From Ovis canadensis (Eukaryota > Chordata > Mammalia > Artiodactyla > Bovidae), in assembly GCF_042477335.2 (NCBI RefSeq), contig NC_091262.1, positions 71,162,001-71,226,000 of the forward strand: a DNA stretch of 64,000 nucleotides, in the 5' to 3' direction. Numbering within the stretch: position 1 is the stretch's first letter; each line of letters begins with the position of its first letter. Shown here in pieces: positions 12,237-24,515 of this stretch. The notes beneath the pieces were generated by a model. The model made no database searches. It saw nothing but the letters and a program-made list of their open reading frames with translations, and was not told the DNA's origin. A program made the translations under genes and the position numbers.

Positions 12237-12738
12237 TGTTACCAAGTGCGAGCTCACTCTGCTCGCCTCACTACAGGCCAATGAATCCGAGAGACAAGGG
12301 GCCGAGCCAAGGAAGAGACTTTAATCGGGAAGCCGGCAGACCAAGAAGATGGCAGGCTAGCACCTCAAAATAACCATCTTATTGGGGTCTGGATGCCAGG
12401 TTCTTTTATAGAGCAGAGAGAAAGAGGCAATGAGAAACTAAAGTCAAAAGGCAGAATAGACAGGGAGATGTGGTGGGGAATAAAGTGAAAGGGTCTTCAG
12501 TCTGGTGAAACATCTCCAAGGGAATGTCCAGCCTTCAGAAGGGGTGTGTGAATCTCTCCTATTCACAGGTGGGCAGGGACAAACCTCTCTCCACGAGCTA
12601 AACAAAGGCACTTTAGCTTACAGTCAAGCAGAGGGGCAGGGTCCCCCAGGCAAGCCACTGGGTCTGCTTATAATAATAAAAGCAAGTCAGAGAAACAGTT
12701 TCCAACACGGAGTCAGAATTGGTTTCCTCCCTGCAACA
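12237..12738 (-). mobile_element. Solo LTR of an endogenous retrovirus
   Basis: A 502-base block sits inside a CHR-2 SINE. On the minus strand it begins TGTTGC and ends GGTAACA (TG...CA), with a TATA box (CTCTATAAAA, 12404-12413) and an ATTAAA poly(A) signal (12320-12325) in the right order. No internal retroviral genes flank it, so it is a solo LTR. A clear target duplication is not seen. Family not determined. Confidence 0.82.
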
Positions 12739-12835
12739 CGAGGACTACAGAGTAGCCCCCGCTTGCCCCGACTAGAAAGACCCAGGCAGCCGAAAATGAG
12801 CTGGAAAAAGAAATTTTTAAAAATAAAATAGACTT
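12739..12835 (+). repeat. CHR-2-type SINE, right part
   Basis: Resumes with cagagtagcccccgcttgcc and an A-rich tail (aaaaagaaatttttaaaaat), completing the SINE interrupted by the LTR. Confidence 0.85.
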
Positions 12836-12868
12836 TGGTTCCTGACCTCAAGGAGATTTAAATGAAGA

Positions 12869-12925
12869 CACACACCACACCACACACACACGCACACGCA
12901 CACACACACACATGCACACACACTC
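12869..12925 (+). repeat. Microsatellite (CA)n, imperfect
   Basis: CA repeat with occasional CG and TG units. Confidence 0.92.
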
Positions 12926-13379
12926 AGTTTGGTTTGGCTTTGACTAGCTTTCAGCATAATGATAATCAAGAACAGGATGTCTTGGGACCTTTTTCCCCCC
13001 AGTTAATGTATTACGAAAATTATGAACACTTTCCCATGTGACTAAATATAGTTTCAAAGAATCATCTAAATGGCTACACAGTGTTCTATTCTGCAAATGT
13101 TACCATCATTAATTTCACCAATCTATTGTTGAACATTTCGTGCTTCAGTGAAAACCTGATCACCGCACCTTTGTGCGCAGCCATGGTTCTTTCTTTAGGC
13201 TAACTACATAGAAGAGGACCAGCTGGGGCAAAAGTCACATCATTATTTATTACCTGAGTCTCCTCCAGAACACAAAACTGCCTTCCCCTCTTTTGCTTGG
13301 ACAAATGCCCTCCTGCAGCACCGAGCACCGTCAAGTACTCTGAGTCATCTCTCTTTTTTTTTTTTTTTTCACTTTTTGA
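12926..13379. other. Intergenic, probable old L1 relic
   Basis: Segments such as gaacactttcccatgtgact and tattgttgaacatttcgtgc resemble ancient L1 3' sequence. T tract at 13352-13369. No gene. Confidence 0.4.
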
Positions 13380-13935
13380 TGTAATTTTAAATTTACAGAC
13401 AGATTAAAAGAATGGTGCAAAGAAATTCCCCCTTACCCAGATTTACCGCATTTGTTCATCTTCTCCCTTTTTCTCTGAACAATTTGAGAGTATCATGACC
13501 ATTTACCCCCATATATTTCACTGTGTGTTTCCTAATAACCTCCTACATGGAGAAACCTCCTACTGGACAATGATAAAAATCAGTAATTTACCCTTGATAC
13601 AATGCGGTGCTGTGCTTTTTCACTCAGTCGTGTTTGGCCCTTTGTGACCCCATGGACCGTACCCTGCCAAGCTCCTCTGTCCATAAGGATTCTCCAGGCA
13701 AGAACACTGCAGTGGGTTGCCATGCCCTCCTCCAGGCGATCTCCCCAACCCAAAGACAGAACCCAGGTCTCCCACAATGCAGGCAGATTCTTTACCATCT
13801 GAGCCATTTCTAATCCATAATCCATATTCAAAATCTACCAATTATTCTAATAATATCCCTCCCATCCAGGGTCGATCCAAATGCAGGATTGATTGTACAT
13901 TCGGTTTAGTCGTCACGTCTCTGGTCACCTGTTAT
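13380..13935 (+). repeat. Old L1-derived sequence split by Bov-tA
   Basis: Left: aaatttacagacagattaaa, cccttacccagatttacc. Right after the SINE: atatccctcccatccaggg, ttagtcgtcacgtctctggt. These are neighbouring parts of one L1M-type 3' region. Confidence 0.6.
13604..13806 (-). repeat. Bov-tA SINE
   Basis: Reverse copy: gaccccatggaccgtaccct, aagaacactgcagtgggttg, head at right ending ttaccatctgagcca. Confidence 0.93.
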
Positions 13936-13954
13936 CTGGACCACCATACGTTTA

Positions 13955-14215
13955 AAAAAAATCAGTCAACTTATTCTTTTATTTATATAATTTTTGGTTG
14001 CTCTAAGCGGGGGCTACTTTTCGTTGTGGTGCAAGGGCTTCTCACTGAGGTGGCTTCTCTTGTTGTGGAGCACAGGGTCTAGAGTGTCAGCTTAGTGTTG
14101 TGGCTCACGGGCTTAGTTGCCCCAAGGCACAGTGGATCTTCCCAGACCAGGGATCGAGCCCTTGTCCCCCACACTGGCAGGCAGATTCCTAACCACTGGA
14201 CCACCATGGAAGCAC
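13955..14215 (-). repeat. CHR-2-type SINE, near full length
   Basis: Reverse body (gcgggggctacttttcgttg, ggcttctcttgttgtggagc) and head ctaaccactggaccaccatgg at right. Confidence 0.9.
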
Positions 14216-15002
14216 ACATCATATATTTTTAATACTTTTGCCAACATGACAGGTCCAACTAGGCCCCTGCTGTAATTTTCACGAATTTGATTTCTGGTGA
14301 TGCTGCACACTTCTGGTGTGAGTTGTTGGTTTGTCCTTTTCCTTTCATGCACTGAGTGGTGGTGTCGCTATGCCTAGGGGTGTCCTCTCTCTCTCATGGA
14401 TTTAAATGAATGCTTTAGGAATCAGACATAATCTTTCACAAGCAGCCCCTGGCCTGGAGAAAGGGTAGACCTACCACCTCCAGCTCCTCCCAGCGCCCTA
14501 TCCCTGGGTTAGCCTTTGGCCAGGGTTTTGAAATAGTGCAGTTGTCTGATCGGAGCAAGGACACTCCATCCATCCTTCTAAACTCGGGAGGACGAATGTG
14601 ATTCCTGTTTGGGTTGGACATTTCCTGTGGGATCTGACCCTCCGCCAGGCTGGGCTCTGTTTCTGAGAGGCCACCTGCTAAGCCTCATCTGCCCCCAGGG
14701 TTGCTATTGATCAATGGTTCCTGGAAACCCAGGCTGCTCTTTGTCCTGGGAGGAAGAACTGTGCGCATTGGAAAGCCCCCCAGGGCGCGCAGCAGAGACT
14801 GCACCCTGACCAGCACGGGGCTGCCCCTGCCCAAGATGGACAAGCCCTTAACCCAGCTGAGCCCTTTCCTCTTCTGGGAAGAGCGTGAATGCCAAGGTTC
14901 ATGGACTCTGAGACATCAGCCAGGGCACCACTGCCACTGCCAGCACCACTCCAGGGTACCTCGGCACTTACAAACGTTACTTTGTATGTGTGTGGTATGT
15001 GT
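14216..15002. other. Intergenic, nothing recognised
   Basis: Mixed unique-looking sequence, GC-richer toward 14640-14960. No gene or clear repeat. Confidence 0.5.
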
Positions 15003-15220
15003 GCTGTGCTAAGTTGCTTCAGTTGTCTTAGACTCTTTGTGACCCCATGGACTGTAGCCCTCCAGGCTCCTCTGTCCATGGGATTCTCCAGGCAAGAATA
15101 CTGAAGTGAGTTGCCATGCCCTCCCCAGGGGATCTTCCCAACCCAGGGATCGAATCCTAGTTTCTTATGTCTCCTGCATCGGCAGGTGGGTTCTTTATCA
15201 CTAGCCACCTGGGAAGCCCT
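15003..15220 (-). repeat. Bov-tA SINE
   Basis: Reverse copy: gaccccatggactgtagccc, gggattctccaggcaagaat, head at right ending ccacctgggaagccc. A long frame across it is a repeat artefact. Confidence 0.93.
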
Positions 15221-15349
15221 ACTTTATATACAGATTTTATTAAACCAGTTATCTCTCTTTTGAGGAGTCATAAAAAATAAACAATAAGAAAAAGAAACTT
15301 CAGTATTCATGATCTGACTCTTCCGAACCACATTGTCCCCCTTCTTTCA

Positions 15350-15895
15350 TGTAGTGATTTTTTTAATAAGGGAAATTTTAAACACATAAAATTTTAAGGA
15401 AATAGGATAATGAATCTCCAGGCAATTGTCATCATCTCTGGTCTCACCCACAGTCCCCTCCTGGATTAGTACACAATTGAATTCAAGACAGCATATAATT
15501 TTCTCTGTGAACAGTTCAGTTTTTGTCTGCAGAAGATAAGGCCCTTTTGTTTTCAACATCATCCTAATATCATATCATACTTAAAAAATAACAATGACTT
15601 CTTAATGCCTTGAATATATCAAGTCAGTGATAAATGTTATTTTTCTACAGTTGGTTTGTTCCAGTCAGGACCCAAAAGAAGCTTACATATTCATGTCTCT
15701 ATTTTGTTGACCCATCTCTTACAAGTCTCTCTGTTATCCCATCCTCACTTCCCCCCTTACATTTGTTTGTGCAAGAAACTAGGTCTCTGAGATTTTGCAT
15801 TTTTCTGATTACATTTCATAGTGTCATTGAACATCCCTCTCTCCCTTATAAGTCCAGAAAATTGACAGTTAGAGGGTTGTTTTTTTTTTTTAACA
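15350..15895 (+). repeat. Old L1-derived sequence
   Basis: Contains ctacagttggtttgttccag, gtcaggacccaaaagaag and gattacatttcatagtgtca, a known ancient L1 3' region. No intact frame. Confidence 0.6.
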
Positions 15896-16544
15896 CTCCA
15901 AAGAAAGGCTGTCTCTCAGGTGCCTCTCTTGGTCAATGTGAATTTCTCTTAAAGGGGGTTTGGAAAGCATTAGAAATGACTAAAGATGTCGGGACGGTAG
16001 GGTGAAGACCCCACTCGGGGTAAGCCATTTGGGGTGGGACAGGTCCCCCTCTGGCCTCACTGCTCCTCCCTGGTGTGGACTTTCTGGAATCATATGGGTG
16101 AGAAGTCCTCCCGGGTGCATCTCTGATGGGGAGCGATGAGCTTGACCCCGGCTCCTCCAGCCTGAGACCTGAAGACAGCTGATTGACCTGGTGCGAGATG
16201 ATCCCAGCCCCCCGTGCAGCTGCTGACACACCCTGAGCACGGTGCCCAGGAGCGGCGGCTGGGAAGCCTGCCTCTTTGCAGATGTCCCGGTGGTGGTTTG
16301 AGCCACCTGCCTCCTGGTAACGTTTACTGGAACATTTATTCCCAAGACTCTGAGTATTGCTCCTTCCTTAACTAACCCAAAGAGGGCACCAGTGGGTCTT
16401 CTTGTGCACAAGTCACAGCTCCTAGAAACAGTTCCAGAAGGTTCCAAAGCTTTCTCCCCTTTCATTTTCTTTTCTTCTTTTTCCTTTTCCCCTTCCTTCT
16501 CACCTCCCACCTTCTTCCTATTCTGTTTTTCTCTCTCCTCTTTT
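15896..16544. other. Intergenic, nothing recognised
   Basis: GC-neutral unique-looking sequence with a pyrimidine-rich run at 16440-16540. The 176-codon minus frame here lacks any recognisable domain. Confidence 0.5.
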
Positions 16545-16800
16545 AAAAACTTAATTTTTATTGGAGTACAGTTTATTTACAATGTGCTAGAGTCTGCTGC
16601 ACAGCAAAGTGAATCAGTTATACACACGTATACATTGTTTTATATTCTTTTCCCATATAGGCCATTACAGAGTGTTGAGTAGCAGTCCCTGTACATTAAG
16701 TTCTCATTAGCTATCTAGCCCCTATTTTATATACAACAGTATGTATAAATTAATCCCAACCTCCCAGTTTATCACTCCCCCCATCCCCCTTTAATAATCA
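16545..16800 (-). repeat. L1 3' UTR fragment
   Basis: Reverse L1 3' UTR: tttttattggagtacagttt, ctgctgcacagcaaagtgaa, gtccctgtacattaag. Similar pieces occur at 47.9 and 53.5 kb. Confidence 0.7.
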
Positions 16801-16904
16801 ACTCAGTCATTTCTCAGTGCGCTAGAGGGAGCTGGTATTTAACAAACCCTGCCGTGCAGGGGGATCGCGCGAGGCTGAGTTGCGTGAAGCAGAGCCTTAA
16901 TACC

Positions 16905-17400
16905 CACAGAACACGGATAGGAGGCGGGATAAGTTCAAGTCCTGCTCTGTCATCTCCTGGAAGACCTCCTTTTCATCCTCCAACGGTCCTACATCCTGAC
17001 TGCCACTTAGCCCCTGTGTGAACTTGGGCAAGTGGCCTGACCTCTCTGAGCTTTCCTCATGAGGACTGTGTATCAGTCTCTCAGTCCTGTAAAACTCTTG
17101 CAAGCCCCTGGAATGTAGCCCACCAGGCTCCTCTGTCCACGGGATTCTCCAGGCAAGAATACTGGAGTGGGTTGCCATGCCCTCCTCCAGGGCATCTTCC
17201 CGACCCAGGGATCGAACCCAGTTCTTCTGCACTGCAGGCAGATTCTTCACCCTCTGAGCCGCCAGGGAAGCCCCAGGAGTACTGTAAGGCAGATAGCAGA
17301 TCCCCACATCACAAGATTAAATAAGGTAACGCTCTGAGCACAGAGTCCGATGTATAGAAAGTGCTCCGCAGCTTTACAATTTATAAAGACAGAAACGGGC
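16905..17400 (+). repeat. MIR relic split by Bov-tA
   Basis: Left part: gtgtgaacttgggcaagtgg, cctgacctctctgagctt. Right part after the SINE: aagattaaataaggtaacgc and gtatagaaagtgctccgcag. Together they form a MIR. Confidence 0.72.
17072..17275 (-). repeat. Bov-tA SINE inside MIR
   Basis: Reverse copy: aatgtagcccaccaggctcc, tactggagtgggttgccatg, head at right ending gagccgccagggaagcccc. Confidence 0.93.
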
Positions 17401-18399
17401 TCAGAACCTGTTTTCCCTCTCAGGTCTGAGGGTCTGGGAAACGCTAGTCTGTTCGTGCTTGCAACCTGTGAACGTTCATGGCTGGGGGTGTAGTTTTATT
17501 GTGGGTTGAAGCTGTATTTCCCCTGTAGAGCAACCTCTTCCTCCTGAGGTGACGCAGACCCAACGGGCCCCTGGGAGGTGGCGCTGACATTCTGCTGAAG
17601 GCAGGATTATCTCAGGGTCTGCTCTCCTCGTGGCCCCATAGGCCACACTGAGTCCCCCCTTCCCCCTGTACCCCCACTCCAGCCCTTTCAGCAGCGGAGG
17701 GAGGGCTTCTCTGTCGAGGCCCCACCCCGAGTGTCTGAAGGAACCTGGGGGTTTCCAGGCAGGCTCGGAGCACCTGGGCGGGGGTCTTCATGGGCTCCTG
17801 CGGGTGGGGAGGAGGACATGAGTCGGGGTAACAGAAGTGAGAGCAAGCAGGCCTGAGAGCCCAGCCCAGACTCGAATAAAGCGAGGGGAACCGGTCTATG
17901 TGGCAGGACCGATGCTTCACTCGGGGTCACGGCTAGTGGGTTCTGATGTTTTCATTAGCGTAGGAGGTACGGGGCTCAGGAGGCCCTTATCACGCCTCCA
18001 GAGGAACCTTTCTCCCAGTCTCTGTTGGGCTGGGACCTTCTGAGCCCACCCCACAGGCGAGGTTTGAGGCAGCTTGGAAGAAAGGGTCTTAACTCCAGAT
18101 TCTGGAGTCTCCCGTAAACCCAGAGCAGCCTGTCCGCAGGATTCCAGCTTCTCGGGTACTGCTGACCGATCAACTGGGGCTGGGCTTGGAGAGACCTTAC
18201 CCTGCTTGAGGCGGGTAGCTGGGGAAGGTAGTTGGGGGGCAGGAAGGATGCTCATCTTTATACAACAGGAATATCTTCTCCATTAGAAAAAGATGACAAT
18301 GGAGGAGAGTTCATCCTCCCTTCTTCCTTCCAATGGAAGAAATAGTGGCTGAGAATTTTCCATCACAGAGGAAAGCTCTGAATCCTTAAGTTGAGGAAG
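17401..18399. other. Intergenic, GC-rich unique block
   Basis: 17500-18250 is GC-rich with overlapping frames of 60-112 codons on both strands. I see no splice-bounded exon, signal or domain. Confidence 0.45.
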
Positions 18400-19140
18400 C
18401 ACTGCGAGTCTTGAGCAGGGTTAAAATAAATGATCCTACAACTAGAAACACCGCAGAGAAACTTCAGAATCCTAAAGCAGAAGAAAAGAGCTTAGAAGCT
18501 CAAAGAGAAAAGACAAACTGCTTACAAAGGAACAACAGACTGTTAACCATAGCAACGGAATCTAGAAGATAATGAAATGCTATTTTAACAATAGTTTGAA
18601 GTGATGGGGGAAAAACAAGCATTAATTTAAGAATGAGAGATACAGAGATTGAGAACGCTATAAGAAGGAATCTTGATCATATCAGTTGAGAAACCTGGAT
18701 ACATTTAAACAAATATTCACTGTAGGAAACAACAATCACAAAAATGATTCATTTGAGGAAGCTAAAAAATAGAAATATTGATCAATGAAGACACTTAAGA
18801 CAACACATAGGGCAGAATCGGAGGGAAAACACTTGAAGGTCTTTTTATTATTTGGAATAAAAGATAAATTCTGGCTAGCCTTAGACTTTATTTAAATCAA
18901 GTGGGTTAAAACCTTAAGAGTAACCACTGGGGAAGGAAAATAGGATGCATAACTTTGTTCTGGTAGAAGAACAAAGCAGAAAAAGAAAATTTGATCAATC
19001 CAATGAAAGACACAAAGGAAAGAAAAAAGATGAAATAGTCAGGTAAATAGACCATTGGAAATAAAGCATTATATATAAATCTAAACCATCACTAGTCTCA
19101 ATAAATGTAAATGAACTAAACTGCAGTTTAAAGGGTAAGG
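18400..19140 (+). repeat. HAL1/L1-like ancient LINE relic
   Basis: Phrases agctcaaagagaaaagacaa, ttacaaaggaacaacagact and aataaatgtaaatgaactaa match the HAL1/L1 pattern. A-rich with many stops. Confidence 0.5.
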
Positions 19141-20240
19141 ACTGCATTTCAGGAAAATCCACTTCCTGCTGATAACAAGAACTCAGACTCCTTTTAACCT
19201 CACAGACTCAGACCCCGACTTCAAGATACTCGTCATTTGTCACAAACCATTTTTTTCTTTTCAACATTTAAAGTGCTTTTATCATCTTCCAACAATAAGG
19301 TATGTTTAGATCATTTATACAGATGAGGAAATCAAGTCTGTGATAAATTGCATAACATCCCAGTTTTCTCAGCTAGAATGTGATAGGATTTCAACCCAGG
19401 TCAAGAGGACTCCAAGCTTAATGGCCCTTTAAAGCCCTAAATCCGTACTCCCTTCTTCTTTACCCTGTTCAAATGTCTCCCTTGGGTCCCTTACGGTTAC
19501 AGACCATCCATTAGAGTTACTACAGTAATGTCTGTACAGGCCACTGATCTTCTTGGTCTCCTGTGCTAGAACAACATTGTCTTAATTCTTGTCCTTTTAT
19601 ATTTTCATACTAGGTAAGACTCATTTCTCTTTTCAACTTATTAAACCATATTTTTACATTTATTTTCCCATGTTAACTTTAAAATAATTATGCCAAAAGT
19701 TAAAGACACAGAACTTTACTGGTATTTCATTCAATTCATTCACTACTCACATTTTAAAAATAATTTCCCTCATTCAGTATTCTTAAATGACATTTATTCT
19801 CCACAGATTCTGCAATAACCTTCTAAGGAGTTCCCATTCCCACAGAGATTCACTGAACTTGGGTTTTCTAAGTAATTAAATTGTATGTTCTTCAGATAAT
19901 GCTACTGTGTCTATTCCTTTCTGGGAATTATACCTCTTATTACTGTTTATGTTTTTTGGATTGGTCAGAACCTCCAAAACACTGTCAGATAACAATGGTG
20001 ACTGCAGTAGACCCTGTTGAATCACTTACCCCAACCTCCATTCTCTGCTTCCTATTTGATTATAGAACCCTAACGTTTAGCTGAATACATTGCTTCTCAG
20101 CATTCCTTGCAGCTACATGGGACTGTGTGTCTAAATTCTGATCAATGAGATGCCAGCATACGTGTTGTGTGTAACTCCTTCACAGTCCCTGTCTTCTGCT
20201 CCCTTCTATCTGCTCTTGACTGGAAATGTTGATGTGATGG
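19141..20240. other. Intergenic, AT-rich, nothing recognised
   Basis: Probably old repeat-derived or unique DNA. No supported feature. Confidence 0.45.
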
Positions 20241-20249
20241 CTGGCACTC

Positions 20250-20740
20250 TGGCTGCCATCTTGGGCCACTTGGCAGACAGAATAATGACCTTTAAAGATG
20301 TCCATGTCCTAATCCTTAGAACTTGTGAATTTGTTAGTTACATGGCAGAAAGAGTTTTGCTGGTATGACTAAGTTAAAGATCTTGAGATGGGAAGATTAT
20401 TCTGGCTTATCAAGATGGATTTAATCAGAATCACCAGGGTCCTTATGAAGAAAAAAAGAAGGCAGGAGAGTCAGAACGAGAAAAAGCAGTGTGAAGATGA
20501 CAAGTTGGAATGATGCAGCTATGATCCAAATGCCTCTAGAAGCTGGAAGAGGCAAGGAAATGGGTTCTCACATAAAGGCTTCAGAGGGAAGGTAGCCCTG
20601 CTGACACACTGATTTGTGCCCAGTGAGACCTGCTAGGACTTCCGACCTCCAGAACTACAAGGTCATAAATTTGTGTTGATTTAAGCCTCTGAGTTTGACG
20701 CATTTTGTTAAAGCAGCAATAAGAGACTCGTGCAGACCTA
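20250..20740 (+). repeat. MaLR/MLT-like LTR relic
   Basis: Contains aaagatgtccatgtcctaat, cctccagaactacaaggtca and gcagcaataagagactc, a widely dispersed mammalian LTR pattern. Family assigned from memory. Confidence 0.55.
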
Positions 20741-21274
20741 AGGCTGGAAGGCAAGCACCAAGATGCTGGAAAATATAGCAGAAATTTTGTTCCCTAATTC
20801 CAGGGGAGTTGCCCTGGATTTCCTACCTCCAGGCTTCTTTTGCCTGACAAAAAAATTCTTTTCTTGTATAAGACATTATTTTTCAGGTCTTTGTTAATTT
20901 GCAAGCATATTACTTGATAGAGGGATAGAGACCACTTCATTTTAATCTTGATTTTAATGAGAATTACTTTAGTCAATCATCATAAAATATGATACAAGCA
21001 TGTAAATTAAACTGCTTATTCTTTATTGTGTTAAGACAATTTCCTTATACTTTTAATTTTTAGTTTCTAAAATAAAGACTAATTTTTATTGAATGCTCTT
21101 GAGGTATCCACTAAAATATTGTACAGTATACTTTTTCTTGTATGTATTTAATACTGATATACTTTATAGATTTCAATTTTTGAGATAAATCCTACTTGGT
21201 TATCTCATAATATTCTTTTAATGTATAATTGAATCGTAACTACTGAGAGATGTCGACATTTATTCCAGACATTG
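20741..21274. other. Intergenic, AT-rich, nothing recognised
   Basis: No supported feature. Confidence 0.45.
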
Positions 21275-21488
21275 ATGTTGTTTTTGTTGTTTAGTTGCTA
21301 AGTTGTGTCAGACTATTTTGTGACCCCATGGACTAGTCCACTAGACTCCCTGTCCAGGGGATTTCCCAGGCAAAAATACTGGAGTGGGTTGCCATTTCCT
21401 CCTCCAGGAGATCTTCCCTACTGAGGGATCAAACTCGCTTTCCTGCATGGCAGGTGGATTCTTTACCACTGAGCACCAGGGAAACCCC
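21275..21488 (-). repeat. Bov-tA SINE
   Basis: Reverse copy: gaccccatggactagtccac, actggagtgggttgccattt, head at right ending gagcaccagggaaaccc. Confidence 0.92.
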
Positions 21489-21616
21489 CCAGACATCAAA
21501 ATGATCAGCTAAAAAATCTACTATAAAGGGGGGAGGAAAAGTGAATATATTTCTCTAGATTCTTGACCAGTCTATAGATTTTGCTTTGTCTACTTCAGAT
21601 ATCATCTAGGGTTATG

Positions 21617-21703
21617 TTAGGGCTTCCCTGGTGGCTCAGAGGTTAAAGTGTCTGCCTGCAATGCAGGAGACCTGGGTTCGATCCCTGGGTCGGGAAGATG
21701 GCC
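21617..21703 (+). repeat. Bov-tA SINE head only
   Basis: The tRNA-derived part (gggcttccctggtggctcag, ggttcgatccctgggtcggg) ends near 21700; the usual body is missing. Confidence 0.85.
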
Positions 21704-21814
21704 TTGTAAAATAAACTCTCTATTCTTCAATGTTTCCAGCAAGTGTACATATTCCTTGGGATTTTGTTCTTTGACAGTTTGGAAGAATTCATCCATAAGA
21801 ACATCTACAGTGAA

Positions 21815-23140
21815 AGCATTTTTATTTATTTATTTATTTAATTTTTATTTTTACTTAATTTTACTTTACAATACTGTATTGGTTTTGCCATACATTGACA
21901 TGAATCCGCCACAGGTGTACATGAGTTCCCAATCCTGAACCCCCCTCCCACCTCCCACCCCATATCATCTCTCTGGATCATCCCCGTGCGCCAGCCCCAA
22001 GCATCCTGTATCCTGTATCGAACATAGACTGGCGATTCGTTTCTTACATGCTAGTATACATGTTTCAGTGCCATTCTCCCAAATCATCCCACCCTCTCCC
22101 TCTCCCTCAGAGTCCAAAAGTCCGTTCTATACATCTGTGTTTCTTTTGCTGTCTCACATACAGGGTTATCATTACCATCTTTCTAAATTCCATATATATG
22201 TGTTAGTATACTGTATTGGTGTTTTTCTTTCTGGCTTACCTCACTCCGTATAATCGGCTCCAGTTTCATCCGTATCATTAGAACTGATTCAAATGTATTC
22301 TTTTTAATGGCTGAGTAATACTCCATTGTGTATATGTACCACAGCTTTCTTATCCATTCATCTGCTGATGGACATCTAGGTTGTTTCCATGTCCTGGCTA
22401 TTATAAACAGTGCTGCAATGAACATTGGGGTACACGTGTCTCTTTCAATTCTGCTTTCCTTGGTGTGTATGCCCAGCAGTGGGATTCCTGCGTAGTATGG
22501 CAGTTCTATTTCTAGTTCCAGTTTTTAAAGGAATCTCCACACTGTTCTCCATAGTGGCTGTACTAGTTTGCATTCCCACCAACAGTGTAAGAGGGTTCCC
22601 TTTTCTCCACACCCTCTCCAGCATTTATTGCTTGCAGATTTTAGATCGCAGCCATTCTGACTGGTGTGAAATGTGAAATTGTGGTCTTGATTTGCATTTC
22701 TCTGATAATGAGTGATGTTGAGCATCTTTTCATGTGTTTGTTAGCCATCCGTATGTCTTCTTTGGAGAAATGTCTATTTAGTTCTTTGGCCCATTTTTTG
22801 ATTGGGTCATTTATTTTTCTGGAATTGAGCTGCATAAGTTGCTTGTATATTTTTGAGATTAGTTGTTTGTCAGTTGCTTCATTTGCTATTATTTTCTCCC
22901 ATTCAGAAGGCTGTCTTTTCACCTTGCTTATAGTTTCCTTTGTTGTGCAGAAGCTTTTACTTTTAATTAGATCCCATTTGTTTAATTTTGCTTTTATTTC
23001 CAGTATTCTGGGAGGTGGATCATAGAGGATCCTGCTGTGATTTATGTCGGAGAGTGTTTTGCCTATGTTCTCCTCTAGGAGTTTTATAGGTTCTGGTCTT
23101 ACGTTTAGATCTTTAGTCCATTTTGAGTTTTTTTGTTTGT
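21815..23140 (-). repeat. L1 LINE (young ruminant type), ORF2 end and 3' UTR
   Basis: The (TTTA)n/T-rich tail is at the left, so it runs right to left. Minus frames at 22183-22425 (LWYIYTMEYYSAIKKN), 22525-22725 ([19 protein letters not shown]) and 22641-22922 ([18 protein letters not shown]) give the ORF2 C-terminus in several frames, so it is broken. It is 5'-truncated at about 23140. Confidence 0.9.
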
Positions 23141-23303
23141 TTTTTTTTTAAAATAATAACTTCGCCAGTTTCTTTCCTCTCCACGAGTCCACTCAGGTTG
23201 CCTTTTTCTCGAGTGGAGTCCTGAATTGGGGTACAAGCTTTATCACTGATTGCCTGTGTTTGTTCCTTCATTCACTCATTCTATCACCACCTTTTAACAC
23301 TAA

Positions 23304-23530
23304 CGGGGCTTCCCAGTTGGCACTAATGGCAAAGAACCCACCTGCCAGTGCAGGAGATGTAAGAGACACGGGTTCAATCCCTGGGTCAGGAAGATCCCTG
23401 GAGGAGGGCATGGCAACCCACACCAGTATTCTTGCCTGGAGAATCCCATGGACAGATGAACCTGGTGGGCTACAGTCCATGGGGTTGCAAAGAGTTGGAC
23501 ATGACTGAAGTGACTTCACACAGGCACGCA
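23304..23530 (+). repeat. Bov-tA SINE
   Basis: Head ggggcttcccagttggcact, body gcctggagaatcccatggac, tail gagttggacatgactgaag. Confidence 0.93.
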
Positions 23531-23661
23531 TGCACATGCTGAGTGCTGGAGATAGAATTATGGGCAAAATAAACAGAATCTCTGCCCTCAAGGCCGTCAC
23601 AGTCTTCAGGGGGTGAGAGACCGCAAACAGGCTAAGAAATGAGACAAGAAAATGCAAATGA

Positions 23662-23795
23662 AGACAGTTCCCTGGTGGTGCAGTGGTTAGGACTCTGTGT
23701 TTCTACTGCAGGGGGTCTGGGTTCCGTCTCTGGTTAGGGGGACTAAGATCCTGTAACCCATGTAGTAAGGCCAAAAAAAAGAAGAAAGAAAGAAA
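23662..23795 (+). repeat. CHR-2-type SINE
   Basis: Reads agttccctggtggtgcagtg, ggtctgggttccgtctctgg, with a purine-rich tail. Confidence 0.85.
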
Positions 23796-23875
23796 TGCAA
23801 ATGATTATTAAAAAGAAGAAATGAAAGAAAGAGAGAGAGAAAGGATGGAAGGAAAGAAGAAAGAAAGAAGCAAAG
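23772..23875 (+). repeat. Purine-rich (GAAA/GGAA)n tract
   Basis: GAAA, GAGA and GGAA units extend the SINE tail. Confidence 0.85.
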
Positions 23876-24515
23876 GGGCTGAGACTATGAATAGGGGAAG
23901 GCCTGTTTCTGGATAGGAGTTGAGGATAACCTCTTGGGCAAACACTGTGCCCAGACACCCTCAGATCCCATCTGCTGGTCTGTGGCCCATCCCTGTGCAT
24001 GGACACTGCTTCTCAAGGCTTCCACAAGCTTTTTTTTAAGGAAATGCCTTTGGGTTATTGAAATGGAAAGGGTCTGGGGTTTACGTTCCTCCCCCAGGGG
24101 ACTCAACCTGAGACTGTAGGAGCAGAAAGCCAGACCCCTTGCCTGGAGTCAAGGGAAACTCTGCTGGGTAAACAGCTCTGCTACGTGTCACTCCAAGAAG
24201 AAGCCACTGTTACAAGCCAAAGGGTGTAATTTACTCTCCAGGGGCCCCCGTGGGGTCAGGCCTGAGATCACACGCTCACTCAGCATCTCCCCTTTGCCCG
24301 GCCTGTATCCCCAGCTCCATTCAGTCTCCTTTCCCCACTCCAGCATTGCTTGGTTAATTGCTCACCCGTGCCGTCCCATCTCAGGGCTTGCTCTCTGTGA
24401 ACCTGAATTATGACAGCCCCTGTGAGCAGATGATTCTGAAGCCAAGACATAAGGTGTGAGAAGCAGCTGATCCCGGCGAGACAGCAGTGAGTGGTGGCAT
24501 GTATTGAGATCTTAA
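23876..24515. other. Intergenic, nothing recognised
   Basis: Unique-looking sequence up to the tRNA-Glu-like block. No gene. Confidence 0.45.

Noticed and set aside
14711..15208. 165-codon minus-strand open frame
   Set aside because: Its N-terminal third is Bov-tA SINE read-through; the remainder has no domain.
15980..16510. 176-codon minus-strand open frame starting with a Lys/Glu-rich stretch
   Set aside because: The charged start is the translation of a pyrimidine-rich run; no domain follows.
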